A DNA stretch of 64,000 nt from Ferranicluibacter rubi (GTDB lineage: Bacteria > Pseudomonadota > Alphaproteobacteria > Rhizobiales > Rhizobiaceae): the NCBI RefSeq assembly GCF_011603255.1, contig NZ_JAANCM010000001.1:124001-188000 (forward strand), written 5' to 3'. The position numbers and the translations under genes are program-made. This document shows, one piece after another, positions 37,106 through 47,175 of this stretch. The first letter of the stretch is position 1, and each line of letters starts with the position of its first letter. Under the pieces are notes generated by a model that saw nothing but the letters and a program-made list of their open reading frames with translations, ran no database searches and was not told the DNA's origin.

Positions 37106-37260
37106 CCCTCTCTGCCCTGCCGGGCATCTCCCCCACAAGGGGGGAGAGGACTCGTAGCACGCGCCCAGCCTTATCCTTGAACGTTCCTTGAGATGTCGAG
37201 CGGGCTCGCGTCAAGTCTTCTCCCCCCTTGTGGGGGAGATGCCCGGCAGGGCAGAGAGGG
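37106..37260. repeat. RIME-like palindromic intergenic repeat (42-bp perfect arms)
   Basis: The arms 37106-37147 and 37219-37260 are 42-bp perfect inverted repeats separated by 71 bp. They contain the CTGCCGGGCATCTCCCCC core seen in rhizobial intergenic mosaic elements. Each arm is partly self-complementary. The right arm is followed by CCTTTTTTTTC, so in the plus direction the element can also work as the terminator of the pot operon. Confidence 0.85.
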
Positions 37261-37315
37261 CCTTTTTTTCGTAAACTCTGCAAACGGTTATCGAAAACCA
37301 GATGCCCCAACGAAG

Positions 37316-37340
37316 AACGCCGGGACTGAGCCCGGCGTTT
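37316..37340 (-). terminator. Terminator of the second chemoreceptor gene
   Basis: A perfect 9-bp stem (37316-37324 with 37331-37339) and 6-base loop, about 30 bp downstream of the stop codon. Confidence 0.7.
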
Positions 37341-37370
37341 TGCATTTCGACCTGCGGTCCATCGCTACCC

Positions 37371-39896
37371 TCAGGCAGCACGCCCCATGCGGTGGCCGGT
37401 CGCAGGTTCCAGGCGGAACTGTTCGACCAGTTGCATCAGGGTGTCGGCCTGCTCAGCGAGGTTGCGGCTGGCGGTGGTGGCTTCGTCGACCATAGTGGCG
37501 TTCTGCTGGGTCATCTGGTCCATCTGGTTGACGGAGCCGTTGACCTCGTGGAGGGCGGAGGCCTGGTCGCGGCTGGCGGTGGCGATCATGTCCACGTGCT
37601 GGCTGACGGTGACGATCTGCTGGCTGATGGAGGCGAGCACGGCGCCGGTCTCCTTGACCGCCTGCGAACCCGCCGTCACTTCGAGCGTGGACTTGTTGAT
37701 CAGCCCCTTGATCTCGCGCGCAGCACCAGCCGAGCGCTGGGCGAGTTCACGCACTTCTTGCGCGACCACCGCAAAGCCCTTGCCTGCCTCCCCTGCCCGC
37801 GCCGCCTCGATGCCGGCATTGAGCGCGAGAAGGTTGGTCTGGAAGGCGATTTCGTCGATGACCTCGATGATCTGCTCGATCTGGCGCGAGGCATCCTCGA
37901 TGCGGCTCATGGCCGAGATCGCATTGGTGACGACGACGCCCGAGCCGTCGGCGCTCTTCTTGGTGTGCGACACGGCGACATTGGCTTCATGGGCGCGCTC
38001 GGCTGACGAGCGGACCGTGACAGTGATCTGATCGACGGCAGCCGCGGTTTCCTCAAGAGAGGCGGCCTGCGCCTCGGTGCGGCGCGACAGGCTGTCGGCG
38101 GAGGCGTGCATGTCGTTGCCGCTGCGCTGGATCAGGACGGCATTGTTGCGGATCTGCAGGAGCGTATCCTGCAGGCGAACGAGCGAGCCGTTGAAATCGA
38201 TGCGCAGCTGTTCGAGGCGGCCGTTGAACGGCGTCTCGATCTGCTGCGACAGATCCCCCTGGGCAAGGCGCCCAAGGCCCGCGGCGAGCTGGCTGACCGC
38301 GAAATCGATCTGGCTGTCCATCGATTGCTTCTCGGCATCGTTGCGGCTGCGCTCGGCATCGGCCTGCAGCCGCTGCTCCTCGCTCTGCGCCTCGATGCGC
38401 ACCTTCGACAGAGCATTCTCCTTGAAGACGCCGAGCGCGCGGGCCATGTCGCCGATCTCGTCCTGACGGGCGTCGCCGTCGATGCGCGTGTCGAGCGCCC
38501 CTTCGGCCAGCCGGCGCATGGCGGCGGTGATCTGGCCGATCGGACCTTTCAGCGTCAGCACCAGCGCGATGCCGGCGAGAAGGGCGATGACGACGCCGCC
38601 GGCGGTTGCGAAGACGGACACCTGATTGGCCTTTTCGCGCTCGATCGCCGCATTGGTCTTCTGGTCCTCGGCAAAGCCGACGAGCTGCTGCCAGATCTGG
38701 TCGATATCGGCTGCCGCGTCGGCGAATTCCTTATGCCGCCCCGCGCTGACGCCGATCAGCGACATGCTGTCCGACTTGATCTTGCCGGCGACCGGCTGGA
38801 CGGTTGCCGCAAGGCCCGCGAAGAAGGGCATTTCGGGCGCCGTGTAGGCGATGTTGAGGACTTCCTGATTGAGCACGTTGACCTCGCGGGCAAGGCGCGC
38901 CTGGTCCGTCTGCTGGGACGTTTCGAGGAAGCTGCTGGCAGCAAGCCGGATTCCGGAAACGGCGGTGACGATGGCACGTGCGTTTTCGAGGATCTTGTTG
39001 GCCTTGATCAGCGGCGCATCGAGCTTGCCGAACGTCGCCGTCGCATTGCGCATCGTCGCGGTGGCCGCGGTCTGGAACTGGATGCTGGCCTGGCGGAAGC
39101 GCGCGACCAGCCGGCCGATCGCCTTGGCGTTTTCATCGCTCAGGTCGCCATTGTTGGTCAGCGTGCGGATCTCGCCGATGGTCGCCTTGAACGTGTCGGC
39201 CACGGCCTTCTGGTTGGCCGGAAGCGCCGTGCCAATCTGGGTGAGAACCTGTTCGAGCGCGGCCTGGCCATCACGCGCCACCTTGATCTTGGCTTCAGGC
39301 GTCGGGGCGCGGGCGAAATCGGAGGTGAGGCCGGTGAGGATGTCGCTGGAGGCGGTCAGCCGCTCGGCTTCGCGCAGGAGCGATTTCGCCTTGGTCTCGT
39401 CGTCGCGCACGCGCTGCTCGACGGAGGTCGCCTCCTCGATCAGCTTGCCCTGCGTCGAGAGGAGAAGACGGATGCTTTTGGTGATGGATGTGCGCAGCGC
39501 AACTTCCGTCTCATGCAACTTCCAGAGTTCGCCGACGCGCTCGCGGATCTTCGCGGTGCCGGCGATGGCGCTGTCGAGTTGGCTCGCGCCCTCGCTGTTT
39601 TCCATCTGGGCGCGCGTCCCGTTGAGCACCGCCTCCTGGCTGGTGATCTTGAGGACGACGTCGTCGCGCGTCTGTTCGCTCGCGTCCGTCAGGAACGCGT
39701 TCATGCCGGCGTAGACGTCGCGGAAGCCGGACAGCGACTGGAGCACGCTGTTGGAGATTTCCATGCGCCCCTGCAGCAAGCCGGATGCGTAAAGCCCGGT
39801 CAGGCCCACGGCGCAGATACTGACGACGAAGGGCAGGATGAAGAAGAGAACCTTCGTCTGTATCTTGAAGCGGGCAAGGATCTTGTCGATGAACAT
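37371..39896 (-). CDS. Methyl-accepting chemotaxis protein with large periplasmic domain
   Basis: 841 residues. Helix 1 is about residues 16-37 and helix 2 about 422-446, enclosing a periplasmic sensor of about 385 residues, all helical by appearance and long enough for a two-module helical sensor like that of McpS-type receptors (inference). HAMP follows ([18 protein letters not shown]), then a coiled coil and the signalling domain with tip [21 protein letters not shown] (near residue 678). The C-terminus (GHRMGRAA) lacks a CheR-binding pentapeptide. The ATG at 39896 puts helix 1 at the normal distance; an upstream start at 39947 would add residues without function. It lies between pot and puu genes. 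Confidence 0.92.
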   Translation of the reverse strand: MFIDKILARFKIQTKVLFFILPFVVSICAVGLTGLYASGLLQGRMEISNSVLQSLSGFRDVYAGMNAFLTDASEQTRDDVVLKITSQEAVLNGTRAQMENSEGASQLDSAIAGTAKIRERVGELWKLHETEVALRTSITKSIRLLLSTQGKLIEEATSVEQRVRDDETKAKSLLREAERLTASSDILTGLTSDFARAPTPEAKIKVARDGQAALEQVLTQIGTALPANQKAVADTFKATIGEIRTLTNNGDLSDENAKAIGRLVARFRQASIQFQTAATATMRNATATFGKLDAPLIKANKILENARAIVTAVSGIRLAASSFLETSQQTDQARLAREVNVLNQEVLNIAYTAPEMPFFAGLAATVQPVAGKIKSDSMSLIGVSAGRHKEFADAAADIDQIWQQLVGFAEDQKTNAAIEREKANQVSVFATAGGVVIALLAGIALVLTLKGPIGQITAAMRRLAEGALDTRIDGDARQDEIGDMARALGVFKENALSKVRIEAQSEEQRLQADAERSRNDAEKQSMDSQIDFAVSQLAAGLGRLAQGDLSQQIETPFNGRLEQLRIDFNGSLVRLQDTLLQIRNNAVLIQRSGNDMHASADSLSRRTEAQAASLEETAAAVDQITVTVRSSAERAHEANVAVSHTKKSADGSGVVVTNAISAMSRIEDASRQIEQIIEVIDEIAFQTNLLALNAGIEAARAGEAGKGFAVVAQEVRELAQRSAGAAREIKGLINKSTLEVTAGSQAVKETGAVLASISQQIVTVSQHVDMIATASRDQASALHEVNGSVNQMDQMTQQNATMVDEATTASRNLAEQADTLMQLVEQFRLEPATGHRMGRAA

Positions 39897-40370
39897 GGGC
39901 GCGTCCTGGCTTGCAGGGCCTGCATCCGCCTCCCCCCAAGCCGCCATCGGCTTCTTTGGTGCGCTTCATGTCAGGCCGTCATCATGGTCTGATAGAATGC
40001 GGGGATACCGCCAGCCGCTTCGCAATCATTGCAGGACGCCGCAGCCCTCCGGTCGCGTCGTCCAAGCCTGCTCCTCAATGGGTGCAGCTTGGACGAGATG
40101 CGTTAATTTCATGTAAGCAGCGCAAGACATTGTCACGCACCTGCCATGTCGGCATGGCAAACGGGAGGGACGCACCTCGACCGTCCTCGCGGCCAGACAG
40201 ACCTCAAAGAAATGGCCCCTGAGGGGCCGCCGGTTCTGGAGATGTACAGGTGCACCGATTGACGGGCCGCCTCACTTGGGGAAACGACCAACGCGCGTCA
40301 TTGTCCGCGCAGGATATCAGGCTGCAGCTCTCGATGCAGCCAGAAACATGTTCGCCCGTTTGCGACCGCT
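39897..40370. other. Intergenic region after the 50-residue gene
   Basis: About 475 bp upstream of the chemoreceptor and downstream of the small membrane protein. It holds two minor hairpins: 40214-40228 (6-bp stem) and 40320-40341 (7-bp stem), either of which may end the small gene. No further gene was seen. Confidence 0.5.
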
Positions 40371-40523
40371 TTAGAACGATCCGAGGGTGGAGAGACCGAT
40401 AACAGCGGCGGCTGTCAGAACGGCAGCGGCCGTGTAGGTCAGCGCCAGGATTTTCTGTGTACGGCTTTCATCGGCCTTGGTGATGGCGATGGCACGGGCA
40501 TTGCGTCGGCTATGCTGGTTCAT
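40371..40523 (-). CDS. Small single-pass membrane protein (50 aa)
   Basis: 50 residues from the ATG at 40523: a basic N-terminus (MNQHSRRNARAIAITKADESR) and one hydrophobic helix (ILALTYTAAAVLTAAAVIGL). Too small for a domain call and not recognised. The topology suggests N-in. It may be a small membrane peptide modulating another protein; nothing adjoining tells which. Confidence 0.5.
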   Translation of the reverse strand: MNQHSRRNARAIAITKADESRTQKILALTYTAAAVLTAAAVIGLSTLGSF

Positions 40524-40720
40524 GATTTCATGTCCTTCCGTCCGAAGAGAATAGACCCGGTTGAGACGATCCACCAGCCACTTTCTGTCGCACCCGTTAA
40601 AAATGCGAAAACCGTGCCGCTGCGGGACAATCCGTTCCCATTCGTCAGGTAGGGTCGGACAGTTTCGTTAACAAGGGCTGAAGCACCTTCACGCTTTCGG
40701 CATCGCGGGCACGTACCGGA

Positions 40721-41905
40721 TCAGACGGCCTGGCCGCAGGAGAAGCCGGAGGCCCAGGCCCACTGGAAATTATAACCGCCGAGCCAGCCGGTGACATCGA
40801 CGCATTCCCCGATGAAGAAAAGTCCGGGAACGGCCTTTGCCATCATGGTACGGGAATCGAGATGGCGGGTATCCACGCCGCCGAGCGTGACCTCCGCCGT
40901 GCGATAACCCTCCGACCCCGCGGGTTTCAGCGACCAGCCGGACACGAGCGCCACCAGCCCGTCGATCGCCTTGTCGGAGAGGTCGGCCAGCGGGCGGTCG
41001 AGAAGCCCCGCTTCCGTCGCCAGATGCTGCGCAAGGCGCTTTGGCAGGTGTTCGCCAAGCACGGTCTGCACCGCCTGCCGGCCCTGTGTGCGGCGGGCCG
41101 CCTTCATCAGGGCGCCCAGATCGGTGCCGGGTTCGAAGGCCACGCGGATCTCCTCACCTTCGCGCCAGTAGGACGAAATCTGCAGGATCGCCGGTCCGCT
41201 CAGGCCCCGATGGGTGAAGAGCATGGCTTCGTTGAACGTCGTCTTGCCGCAGGCGGCGCGCACATCGACCGCGAGACCCGCGAGCGCGCCAAGGCTCTCT
41301 TTCGCCGCATCGGCCACCGTCAGCGGCACGAGACCGGGGCGCGTTTCGACCAGCGCCAGGCCGAACTGCTCGGCGATGCGATAGGCAAAGCCGGTGGCAC
41401 CCATCTTCGGGATCGACTTGCCGCCGGTGGCGATGACGAGCGCGCGGGCGTCGATGGTCTCTTCGGCAAGACCGACGCGAAAGCCCGTGGCAGAGGCCTC
41501 GACACAGGCAATTTCCGTGCCCAGCCGGAGCACGACGCCGGCCGCCTTCATCTCCTCCATGAGCATGCGGACGATGTCGCGGGCGGTATCGTCGCAGAAG
41601 AGTTGGCCCAGCGTCTTTTCGTGCCAGCCGATGCCGTGCCGCTCGACGAGGGCGACGAAATCGCGCGGCGTGTAGCGGGCAAGCGCGGATTTGGCAAAAT
41701 GCGGGTTCTGCGAGAGGAAGTTGGCGGGTGCCGTATGGAGGTTGGTAAAGTTGCAGCGACCACCGCCGGAGATGCGGATTTTTTCGCCCGGCGCTTTCGC
41801 GTGATCGAGAACGAGCACGCTGCGGCCCCGGCGCCCGGCTTCCGCCGCGCACATCATTCCCGCCGCGCCCGCGCCGATGATCACCACGTCGAAGCTCTTT
41901 GCCAC
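40721..41905 (-). CDS. HI0933-family NAD(P)/FAD-dependent oxidoreductase
   Basis: 394 residues. FAD-binding motif VVIIGAGAAGMMCAAEAG at the N-terminus, then the family-typical ISGGGRCNFTN and GATGFAYRIAEQFG, and the C-terminal VTGWLGGYNFQWAWASG. These flavoproteins (BaiN/RdsA-like) have no settled role in most bacteria. The GTG at 41905 was chosen because an AAGGAG ribosome site lies just upstream; a TTG at 41926 is less likely. It is divergent from puuA. Confidence 0.9.
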   Translation of the reverse strand: MAKSFDVVIIGAGAAGMMCAAEAGRRGRSVLVLDHAKAPGEKIRISGGGRCNFTNLHTAPANFLSQNPHFAKSALARYTPRDFVALVERHGIGWHEKTLGQLFCDDTARDIVRMLMEEMKAAGVVLRLGTEIACVEASATGFRVGLAEETIDARALVIATGGKSIPKMGATGFAYRIAEQFGLALVETRPGLVPLTVADAAKESLGALAGLAVDVRAACGKTTFNEAMLFTHRGLSGPAILQISSYWREGEEIRVAFEPGTDLGALMKAARRTQGRQAVQTVLGEHLPKRLAQHLATEAGLLDRPLADLSDKAIDGLVALVSGWSLKPAGSEGYRTAEVTLGGVDTRHLDSRTMMAKAVPGLFFIGECVDVTGWLGGYNFQWAWASGFSCGQAV

Positions 41906-42040
41906 GCACGTCTCCTTTTCGTTCAAGATGCCGCGATAACGTCAACGGCATCCAATCTCCAGCATTTTCGCGCTCTGCAAGCTGGCCAATCGTCAAACAC
42001 CGTCTATGATAAGCAATATCCGAAAGAACCCCGGTGATTT

Positions 42041-43477
42041 ATGCCTGCGAAGAAAACGATCGCTAACACGACGACGAAATCTGGTAAAAGCAACAAGATC
42101 CCGTCCGCCCTTCAGGCGCCGCGCGGGGTGAAGACGTGGAAGGAAGCCGCCGACTGGCTGAAGGTCCGGGGTATCGAAGACGTGGAGTGCATCACCCCCG
42201 ATATTGCCGGCGTTCCCCGCGGCAAGATGATGCCGTCCTCCAAGTTCACCTCCAACACCTCGCTCGCTTTGCCTTCCGCCATCTACCGGCACACGATTTC
42301 GGGCGAGTACCCAGAGGAAACGGGCGATTTCCGCTATGACAGCCGCGACAGCGACATCAAACTCGTGCCGGATCTTTCCACGCTCTCCGTCGTTCCCTGG
42401 GAAACGGACCCGACCGCACAGGTGATTTGCGATATCGCCGGCTCCAAGGGTGAGAACGTGCCCTACACGCCGCGCAACGTGCTGAAGCATGTGCTGGAGC
42501 TTTACCGGCTGAAGGGCTGGAAGCCGGTCGTCGCCCCTGAGATCGAGTTCTACCTCGTCGCCAAGAACGACGATCCCGACTATCCGCTGCATCCGCCGAA
42601 GGGCCGTTCGGGCCGCTCGATCCAGGGTGGGCAGGCCTATTCGATCGCCGGCGTCAACGAGTTCGACGAACTGATCGACGACATCTACCACTTCTCCGAA
42701 AAGCAGGGTCTGGAGATCGACACGCTGATCCACGAAGAGGGGCCGGCGCAGCTCGAGATCAACCTGCGGCATGGCGACCCGATCGAGCTGGCCGACCAGG
42801 TGTTCCTGTTCAAGCGCACGATCCGCGAAGCCGCGCTGAAGCACGGGATCTACGCGACCTTCATGGCCAAGCCCATGCAGAGCCAAGCGGGCTCGGCCAT
42901 GCACATCCACCAGTCGATCGTGGAGGTGAACACCGGCCGCAATCTGTTTTCCAACGCGGACGGCACGGCCTCCAAGGAGTTCTTCCACTTCATCGGCGGC
43001 ATGCAGACCTATATCCCGAAGGCGCTGTCGATGATGGCGCCTTATGTGAATTCCTATCGCCGACTGACGCCGGATATGTCGGCACCGGTCAACAACGCCT
43101 GGGGCTACGACAACCGGACGACGGCGTTTCGTGTGCCGGATTCCGAACCGGCCGCACGGCGCGTGGAAAACCGGCTGCCGAGTTCGGACGCCAACCCCTA
43201 TCTGGCGCTCGCGGCTTCGCTCGGCTGCGGCTATCTCGGCCTGACTCAAGGTCTGGAGCCGACGGCACCGGCCGACGACAGCGTCAACACCAAGGCGATC
43301 GAGCTGCCGCGCGGTCTTCTGGAGGCTGTCGCAGCACTGGAAGCGGAACCCGCCTTCCACGACGTGTTCTCGGCCGAGTTCATCGCCATCTATGCCGGCG
43401 TGAAGCGCGGGGAGTTCGAGACGTTCATGCAGGTGATCAGCCCTTGGGAGCGGGAATATCTGCTTCTCAACGTGTGA
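42041..43477 (+). CDS. puuA: Glutamine-synthetase-family gamma-glutamylputrescine synthetase
   Basis: 478 residues. GS-fold enzyme that ligates glutamate to putrescine with ATP. Seen: the GS N-terminal beta-grasp domain to about residue 120, VAPEIEFYLV, QLEINLRHGDP and the catalytic MAKPMQSQAGSAMHIHQS, NRTTAFRVP and RVENRLPSSDANPYLALAA. The sequence follows the PuuA/GlnT-like branch, not GlnA (no adenylylation-tyrosine segment recognised). It is followed after 8 bp by puuB, the next enzyme of the same route, and lies near potFGHI. Confidence 0.88.
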   Translation: MPAKKTIANTTTKSGKSNKIPSALQAPRGVKTWKEAADWLKVRGIEDVECITPDIAGVPRGKMMPSSKFTSNTSLALPSAIYRHTISGEYPEETGDFRYDSRDSDIKLVPDLSTLSVVPWETDPTAQVICDIAGSKGENVPYTPRNVLKHVLELYRLKGWKPVVAPEIEFYLVAKNDDPDYPLHPPKGRSGRSIQGGQAYSIAGVNEFDELIDDIYHFSEKQGLEIDTLIHEEGPAQLEINLRHGDPIELADQVFLFKRTIREAALKHGIYATFMAKPMQSQAGSAMHIHQSIVEVNTGRNLFSNADGTASKEFFHFIGGMQTYIPKALSMMAPYVNSYRRLTPDMSAPVNNAWGYDNRTTAFRVPDSEPAARRVENRLPSSDANPYLALAASLGCGYLGLTQGLEPTAPADDSVNTKAIELPRGLLEAVAALEAEPAFHDVFSAEFIAIYAGVKRGEFETFMQVISPWEREYLLLNV

Positions 43478-43485
43478 GCCTTGCC

Positions 43486-44784
43486 ATGACCTCCGAGGCA
43501 CAGTGGCAGAGCCCGATCTCGCCCGGCATTTCCTGGTACGAGGATGCCGTCGGCGAGCGTCCGGTCTATCCGACGCTCGACGGCGACATGACGGCCGATG
43601 TCGCCGTTATCGGCGGGGGCTTCACCGGCCTTCAGGCGGCCTATAACCTCGCCGCCGGCGGGGTACGGGTCGTTCTGATCGACGCCTGCCGGTTCGGCGA
43701 CGGGGCGTCCGGGCGCAATGGCGGGCAGTTCGGCACCGGCCAGCGTGCCGAGGTGGACGAGCTTGAAAAGCAGTACGGCCGGGAGCGCGCCAAAGCGCTC
43801 TTCGACATGGCGGAGGATGCAAAGCGCGGTCTCCTCGCCTTCGCCGCGCGCCACGACATCGACATGGAGTACCAGCCGGGCCACCTCTCGGTGACGCACA
43901 AGGCTTCTTCCGAGAGGGACTACCGGGCCTATGTCGAGAGCATGGCGCGCGATTATGGCTATCCGCACATGCAGATGATGGACGCCGCGGAGACGGCGAA
44001 ACGCGTGGGATCGCGGCATTACGTGCTCGGCATCCGCGACACCGGCACCGGCCATATCCAGCCGATGAAGCTGCTGGTGGGGCTCGCCCGCGCCGCGCAG
44101 GCGGCAGGCGCGCAGCTGTTCGAGAACAGCAATGCCACGAACATCCGGCTGTCCCAGGGCAAGGTGCTCGTGGAAACCGCGCGCGGCACGATCCGCGCCG
44201 ACCGGGCGCTGATCGCCTGCAACGCCCATATCGGCACGCTGGAGCCGGTAACCGCTTCGCATGTCATGCCGATCCGCTCCTTCATCGGCGCAACCGAGCC
44301 GCTAGGCGATGCATCGCCCGTTCTCCCGGGGGGCGAGAGCGTTGCCGACAGCCGCTTCGTGGTGCGCTACTTCCGCCGGTCGCGCGACGGGCGGTTGCTC
44401 TTCGGCGGTCGTGAAGCCTATACGGCCGACAATCCGCGCGACATTTCCACGCATATCCGGCGGCAGATCGCGGAGATCTACCCGGACCTTGCCGACGTGC
44501 GGATGACCCATGCCTGGGGCGGGTCCGTCGGTATCACCATGCCGCGCCAGCCCTTCGTGCGCGAGGTGATGCCCGGCGTCACCACCATTGGCGGGTTTTC
44601 CGGCCATGGCGTCATGCTGTCCAATCATTGCGGAAAGCTCTATGCCGATCTCGTGCTCGGACGCGGTGGCGATCTCGACCTTTTGAAGGAACTGCGCGTT
44701 CCCGCCTTCCCCGGCGGTCGCCGTTTCCGATCGCCGCTTTTGTTCCTGGCGCTCACTTGGTATGCTTTGCGCGACAAGCTCTGA
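43486..44784 (+). CDS. puuB: FAD-dependent gamma-glutamylputrescine oxidoreductase
   Basis: 432 residues of the DAO family. The FAD motif is VAVIGGGFTGLQAAYNLA with GASGRNGGQFGTGQR following, typical of PuuB/OrdL. The C-terminal motif GGFSGHGVMLSNHCGKL binds the flavin. It would oxidise gamma-glutamylputrescine to the aldehyde. The start MTSEAQWQSPIS was chosen because it begins just 8 bp after the puuA stop. Together with puuA it opens the glutamylated putrescine route; the aldehyde dehydrogenase and amidohydrolase are not in the window. Confidence 0.9.
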   Translation: MTSEAQWQSPISPGISWYEDAVGERPVYPTLDGDMTADVAVIGGGFTGLQAAYNLAAGGVRVVLIDACRFGDGASGRNGGQFGTGQRAEVDELEKQYGRERAKALFDMAEDAKRGLLAFAARHDIDMEYQPGHLSVTHKASSERDYRAYVESMARDYGYPHMQMMDAAETAKRVGSRHYVLGIRDTGTGHIQPMKLLVGLARAAQAAGAQLFENSNATNIRLSQGKVLVETARGTIRADRALIACNAHIGTLEPVTASHVMPIRSFIGATEPLGDASPVLPGGESVADSRFVVRYFRRSRDGRLLFGGREAYTADNPRDISTHIRRQIAEIYPDLADVRMTHAWGGSVGITMPRQPFVREVMPGVTTIGGFSGHGVMLSNHCGKLYADLVLGRGGDLDLLKELRVPAFPGGRRFRSPLLFLALTWYALRDKL

Positions 44785-44876
44785 CCCACCCCCCGGCGCA
44801 TTTTTTGCAACGCAGCACTAGCGCCTTTAAATCGATTAGATTATAAAACGCCCGACCTGAGAGAGATCGATATCCC

Positions 44877-46352
44877 ATGAGCAGCCAGATCATTCCCGTC
44901 GAACCCTTTGACTATGTCGTCTTCGGCGGCACCGGCGATCTTGCCGAGCGGAAGCTCCTTCCTGCCCTCTACCACCGCCAGCTCGATGGCCAGCTGACCG
45001 ACCCGACCCGCATCATCGGCGCCTCGCGCACCGCGATGACGCACGAGGAATACCGCCAGTTCGGCCGCGCGGCGCTGAAGGAACACCTGAAGGCCGGCGA
45101 GTACGACGAGGCGCAGGTCAAGACGTTCACCGACCGGCTCTACTACATTTCCGTCGATGCCAAGTCCGATCAGGGTTGGGACAAGCTGAAATCCTTGCTG
45201 GACGAGGCCAAGGACCGCGTCCGCGCCTTCTATCTCGCCGTCGCCCCCGGCATCTTCGGCGCCATTTCCGAGAAGATCCGCGACCACAAGCTGATCACCA
45301 AGACCACCCGCATCGTGGTGGAAAAGCCGATCGGCCGCGATCTCGCCTCCGCGCTGGAGCTGAACGACACGATCGGCAAGGTCTTCAAGGAAGAGCAGAT
45401 CTTCCGCATCGACCACTACCTCGGCAAGGAAACCGTACAGAACCTGATGGCGCTGCGGTTTGCCAACACGCTGTACGAGCCGCTGTGGAATTCGTCCTAT
45501 ATCGACCATATCCAGATCACGGTGGCAGAAGCCGTCGGCCTTGAAAGCCGCGCCGGCTACTACGACACGGCCGGTGCGCTGCGCGACATGGTGCAGAACC
45601 ACATTCTCCAGCTGCTTTGCCTCGTCGCCATGGAGGTTCCGCCATCCATGAATGCGGAAGCCGTGCGCGACGAGAAGCTGAAAGTGCTGCGCGCGCTGAA
45701 GCCGATCACCGCTGCCAATGTCGAGAAGATGACGGTGCGTGGCCAGTACAAGGCCGGTGCGTCTGCCGGCGGCCCGGTCAAGGGCTACCTCGAAGAGCTC
45801 GAAGGCGGCGTGTCCAACACCGAGACCTTCGTCGGCATCAAGGCCGAGATCAACAACTGGCGCTGGGCAGGTGTTCCCTTTTACATCCGCACCGGCAAGC
45901 GTATGGCGACCCGGATGTCGGAAATCGTCATCTCCTTCAAGCCGATCCCGCACTCGATCTTCGACGACGCGGCCGGCCGCGTGGAAGCCAACCAGCTGAT
46001 CATCCGCCTGCAGCCGGACGAAGGCGTCAAGCAGTCGCTGATGATCAAGGACCCGGGCCCGGGCGGCATGCGCCTGCGCAACGTTTCGCTGGACATGACC
46101 TTTGCGGAATCCTTCAATGCCCGCAGCGCCGACGCCTATGAGCGCCTGCTGCTCGACGTGATCCGCAACAACCAGACTCTGTTCATGCGTCGCGACGAGG
46201 TGGAAGCCGCATGGCGCTGGGTGGATCCGATCCTCAAGGCCTGGGACGAAGTGGGCCAGAAGCCGCAGTCCTACACGGCCGGCACCTGGGGTCCGAGCCA
46301 GGCGATCGCGCTCATCGAGCGTGACGGCCGCACCTGGCATGAAGTGGTCTGA
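44877..46352 (+). CDS. zwf: Glucose-6-phosphate 1-dehydrogenase
   Basis: 491 residues, usual length. NADP-binding FGGTGDLAERKLLPALY at the N-terminus and the active-site signature RIDHYLGKETVQNLMALRFAN in which the catalytic His pairs with Asp. It makes 6-phosphoglucono-lactone and NADPH, opening the Entner-Doudoroff and pentose phosphate routes. Followed after 3 bp by pgl. Confidence 0.97.
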   Translation: MSSQIIPVEPFDYVVFGGTGDLAERKLLPALYHRQLDGQLTDPTRIIGASRTAMTHEEYRQFGRAALKEHLKAGEYDEAQVKTFTDRLYYISVDAKSDQGWDKLKSLLDEAKDRVRAFYLAVAPGIFGAISEKIRDHKLITKTTRIVVEKPIGRDLASALELNDTIGKVFKEEQIFRIDHYLGKETVQNLMALRFANTLYEPLWNSSYIDHIQITVAEAVGLESRAGYYDTAGALRDMVQNHILQLLCLVAMEVPPSMNAEAVRDEKLKVLRALKPITAANVEKMTVRGQYKAGASAGGPVKGYLEELEGGVSNTETFVGIKAEINNWRWAGVPFYIRTGKRMATRMSEIVISFKPIPHSIFDDAAGRVEANQLIIRLQPDEGVKQSLMIKDPGPGGMRLRNVSLDMTFAESFNARSADAYERLLLDVIRNNQTLFMRRDEVEAAWRWVDPILKAWDEVGQKPQSYTAGTWGPSQAIALIERDGRTWHEVV

Positions 46353-46355
46353 GCC

Positions 46356-47054
46356 ATGACCGCCACGCTCCACACCTTCGAGACCTCGGCAGAACTTGCC
46401 GAAAACCTGGCGAAGGCCGTTGCCGACGCTCTCTCCGCCGGCATTGCCAGAGACGGATCGGCCTCCATCGCCGTTTCCGGCGGCTCGACGCCCAAGGCGT
46501 TCTTCAAGGCGCTTTCGAATGCGCCGCTCGACTGGACCAAGGTCACCGTGACGCTGGTGGACGAGCGGTTCGTCGAGCCCGACAGCGACCGTTCCAACGA
46601 AAAGCTGGTGCGCGACAATCTTCTGACGGGCGCGGCTTCGGCCGCCGCCTTCCAGCCGCTCTACTACCCCACGGCCACGGCCGATGAGTCGGCGGCAACC
46701 GCGACCAAGGAAACGGCCGGGATCGGCCGGCCTTTCGACGTCGTGGTGCTGGGCATGGGCGGCGACGGGCACACGGCCTCGTTCTTTCCAGGCGGATCCC
46801 GCCTTGCCGAGGCGCTCGACCCGCAGACACCACGTGGCGTGATGACCATGCAGGCGGACGGGGCCGGCGAGCCGCGACTGACCTACACGTTTACCAGCCT
46901 TGAGGATGCGCGGCTTCTGGTGCTGCATATCGAAGGCGACGCCAAGAAGACGGTGCTGGAGACGGCGCAAGGGGACGGCCCGGAAACGGACATGCCGATC
47001 CGCGCCATCCTGCGCCGTACCGCCTCGCCGGTCGCGATTTTCTGGGCACCGTAA
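46356..47054 (+). CDS. pgl: 6-phosphogluconolactonase
   Basis: 232 residues, the DevB/Pgl type. Motifs: IAVSGGSTPKAFFKAL, VTVTLVDERFVEPDSDRSNEKLVR and VVVLGMGGDGHTASFFPG. It hydrolyses 6-phosphogluconolactone. It sits between zwf and edd, in pathway order. Confidence 0.95.
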   Translation: MTATLHTFETSAELAENLAKAVADALSAGIARDGSASIAVSGGSTPKAFFKALSNAPLDWTKVTVTLVDERFVEPDSDRSNEKLVRDNLLTGAASAAAFQPLYYPTATADESAATATKETAGIGRPFDVVVLGMGGDGHTASFFPGGSRLAEALDPQTPRGVMTMQADGAGEPRLTYTFTSLEDARLLVLHIEGDAKKTVLETAQGDGPETDMPIRAILRRTASPVAIFWAP

Positions 47055-47175
47055 CAGGGGTGCCGTCACGGTCACCGGCCCATCGCGCGAGACTTGACAC
47101 AACCGGCGCTCATTCGCGCCGAAACCGATGATCCACATCTGAGACAGGGGCCGAGCGGCCCCGGAAGGATAGGCC

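Larger units (their letters stand above)
37063..37370. other. Convergent intergenic region potI / chemoreceptor
   Basis: About 310 bp. Occupied by the RIME-like repeat and a terminator (separate entries); no gene seen. Confidence 0.6.
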
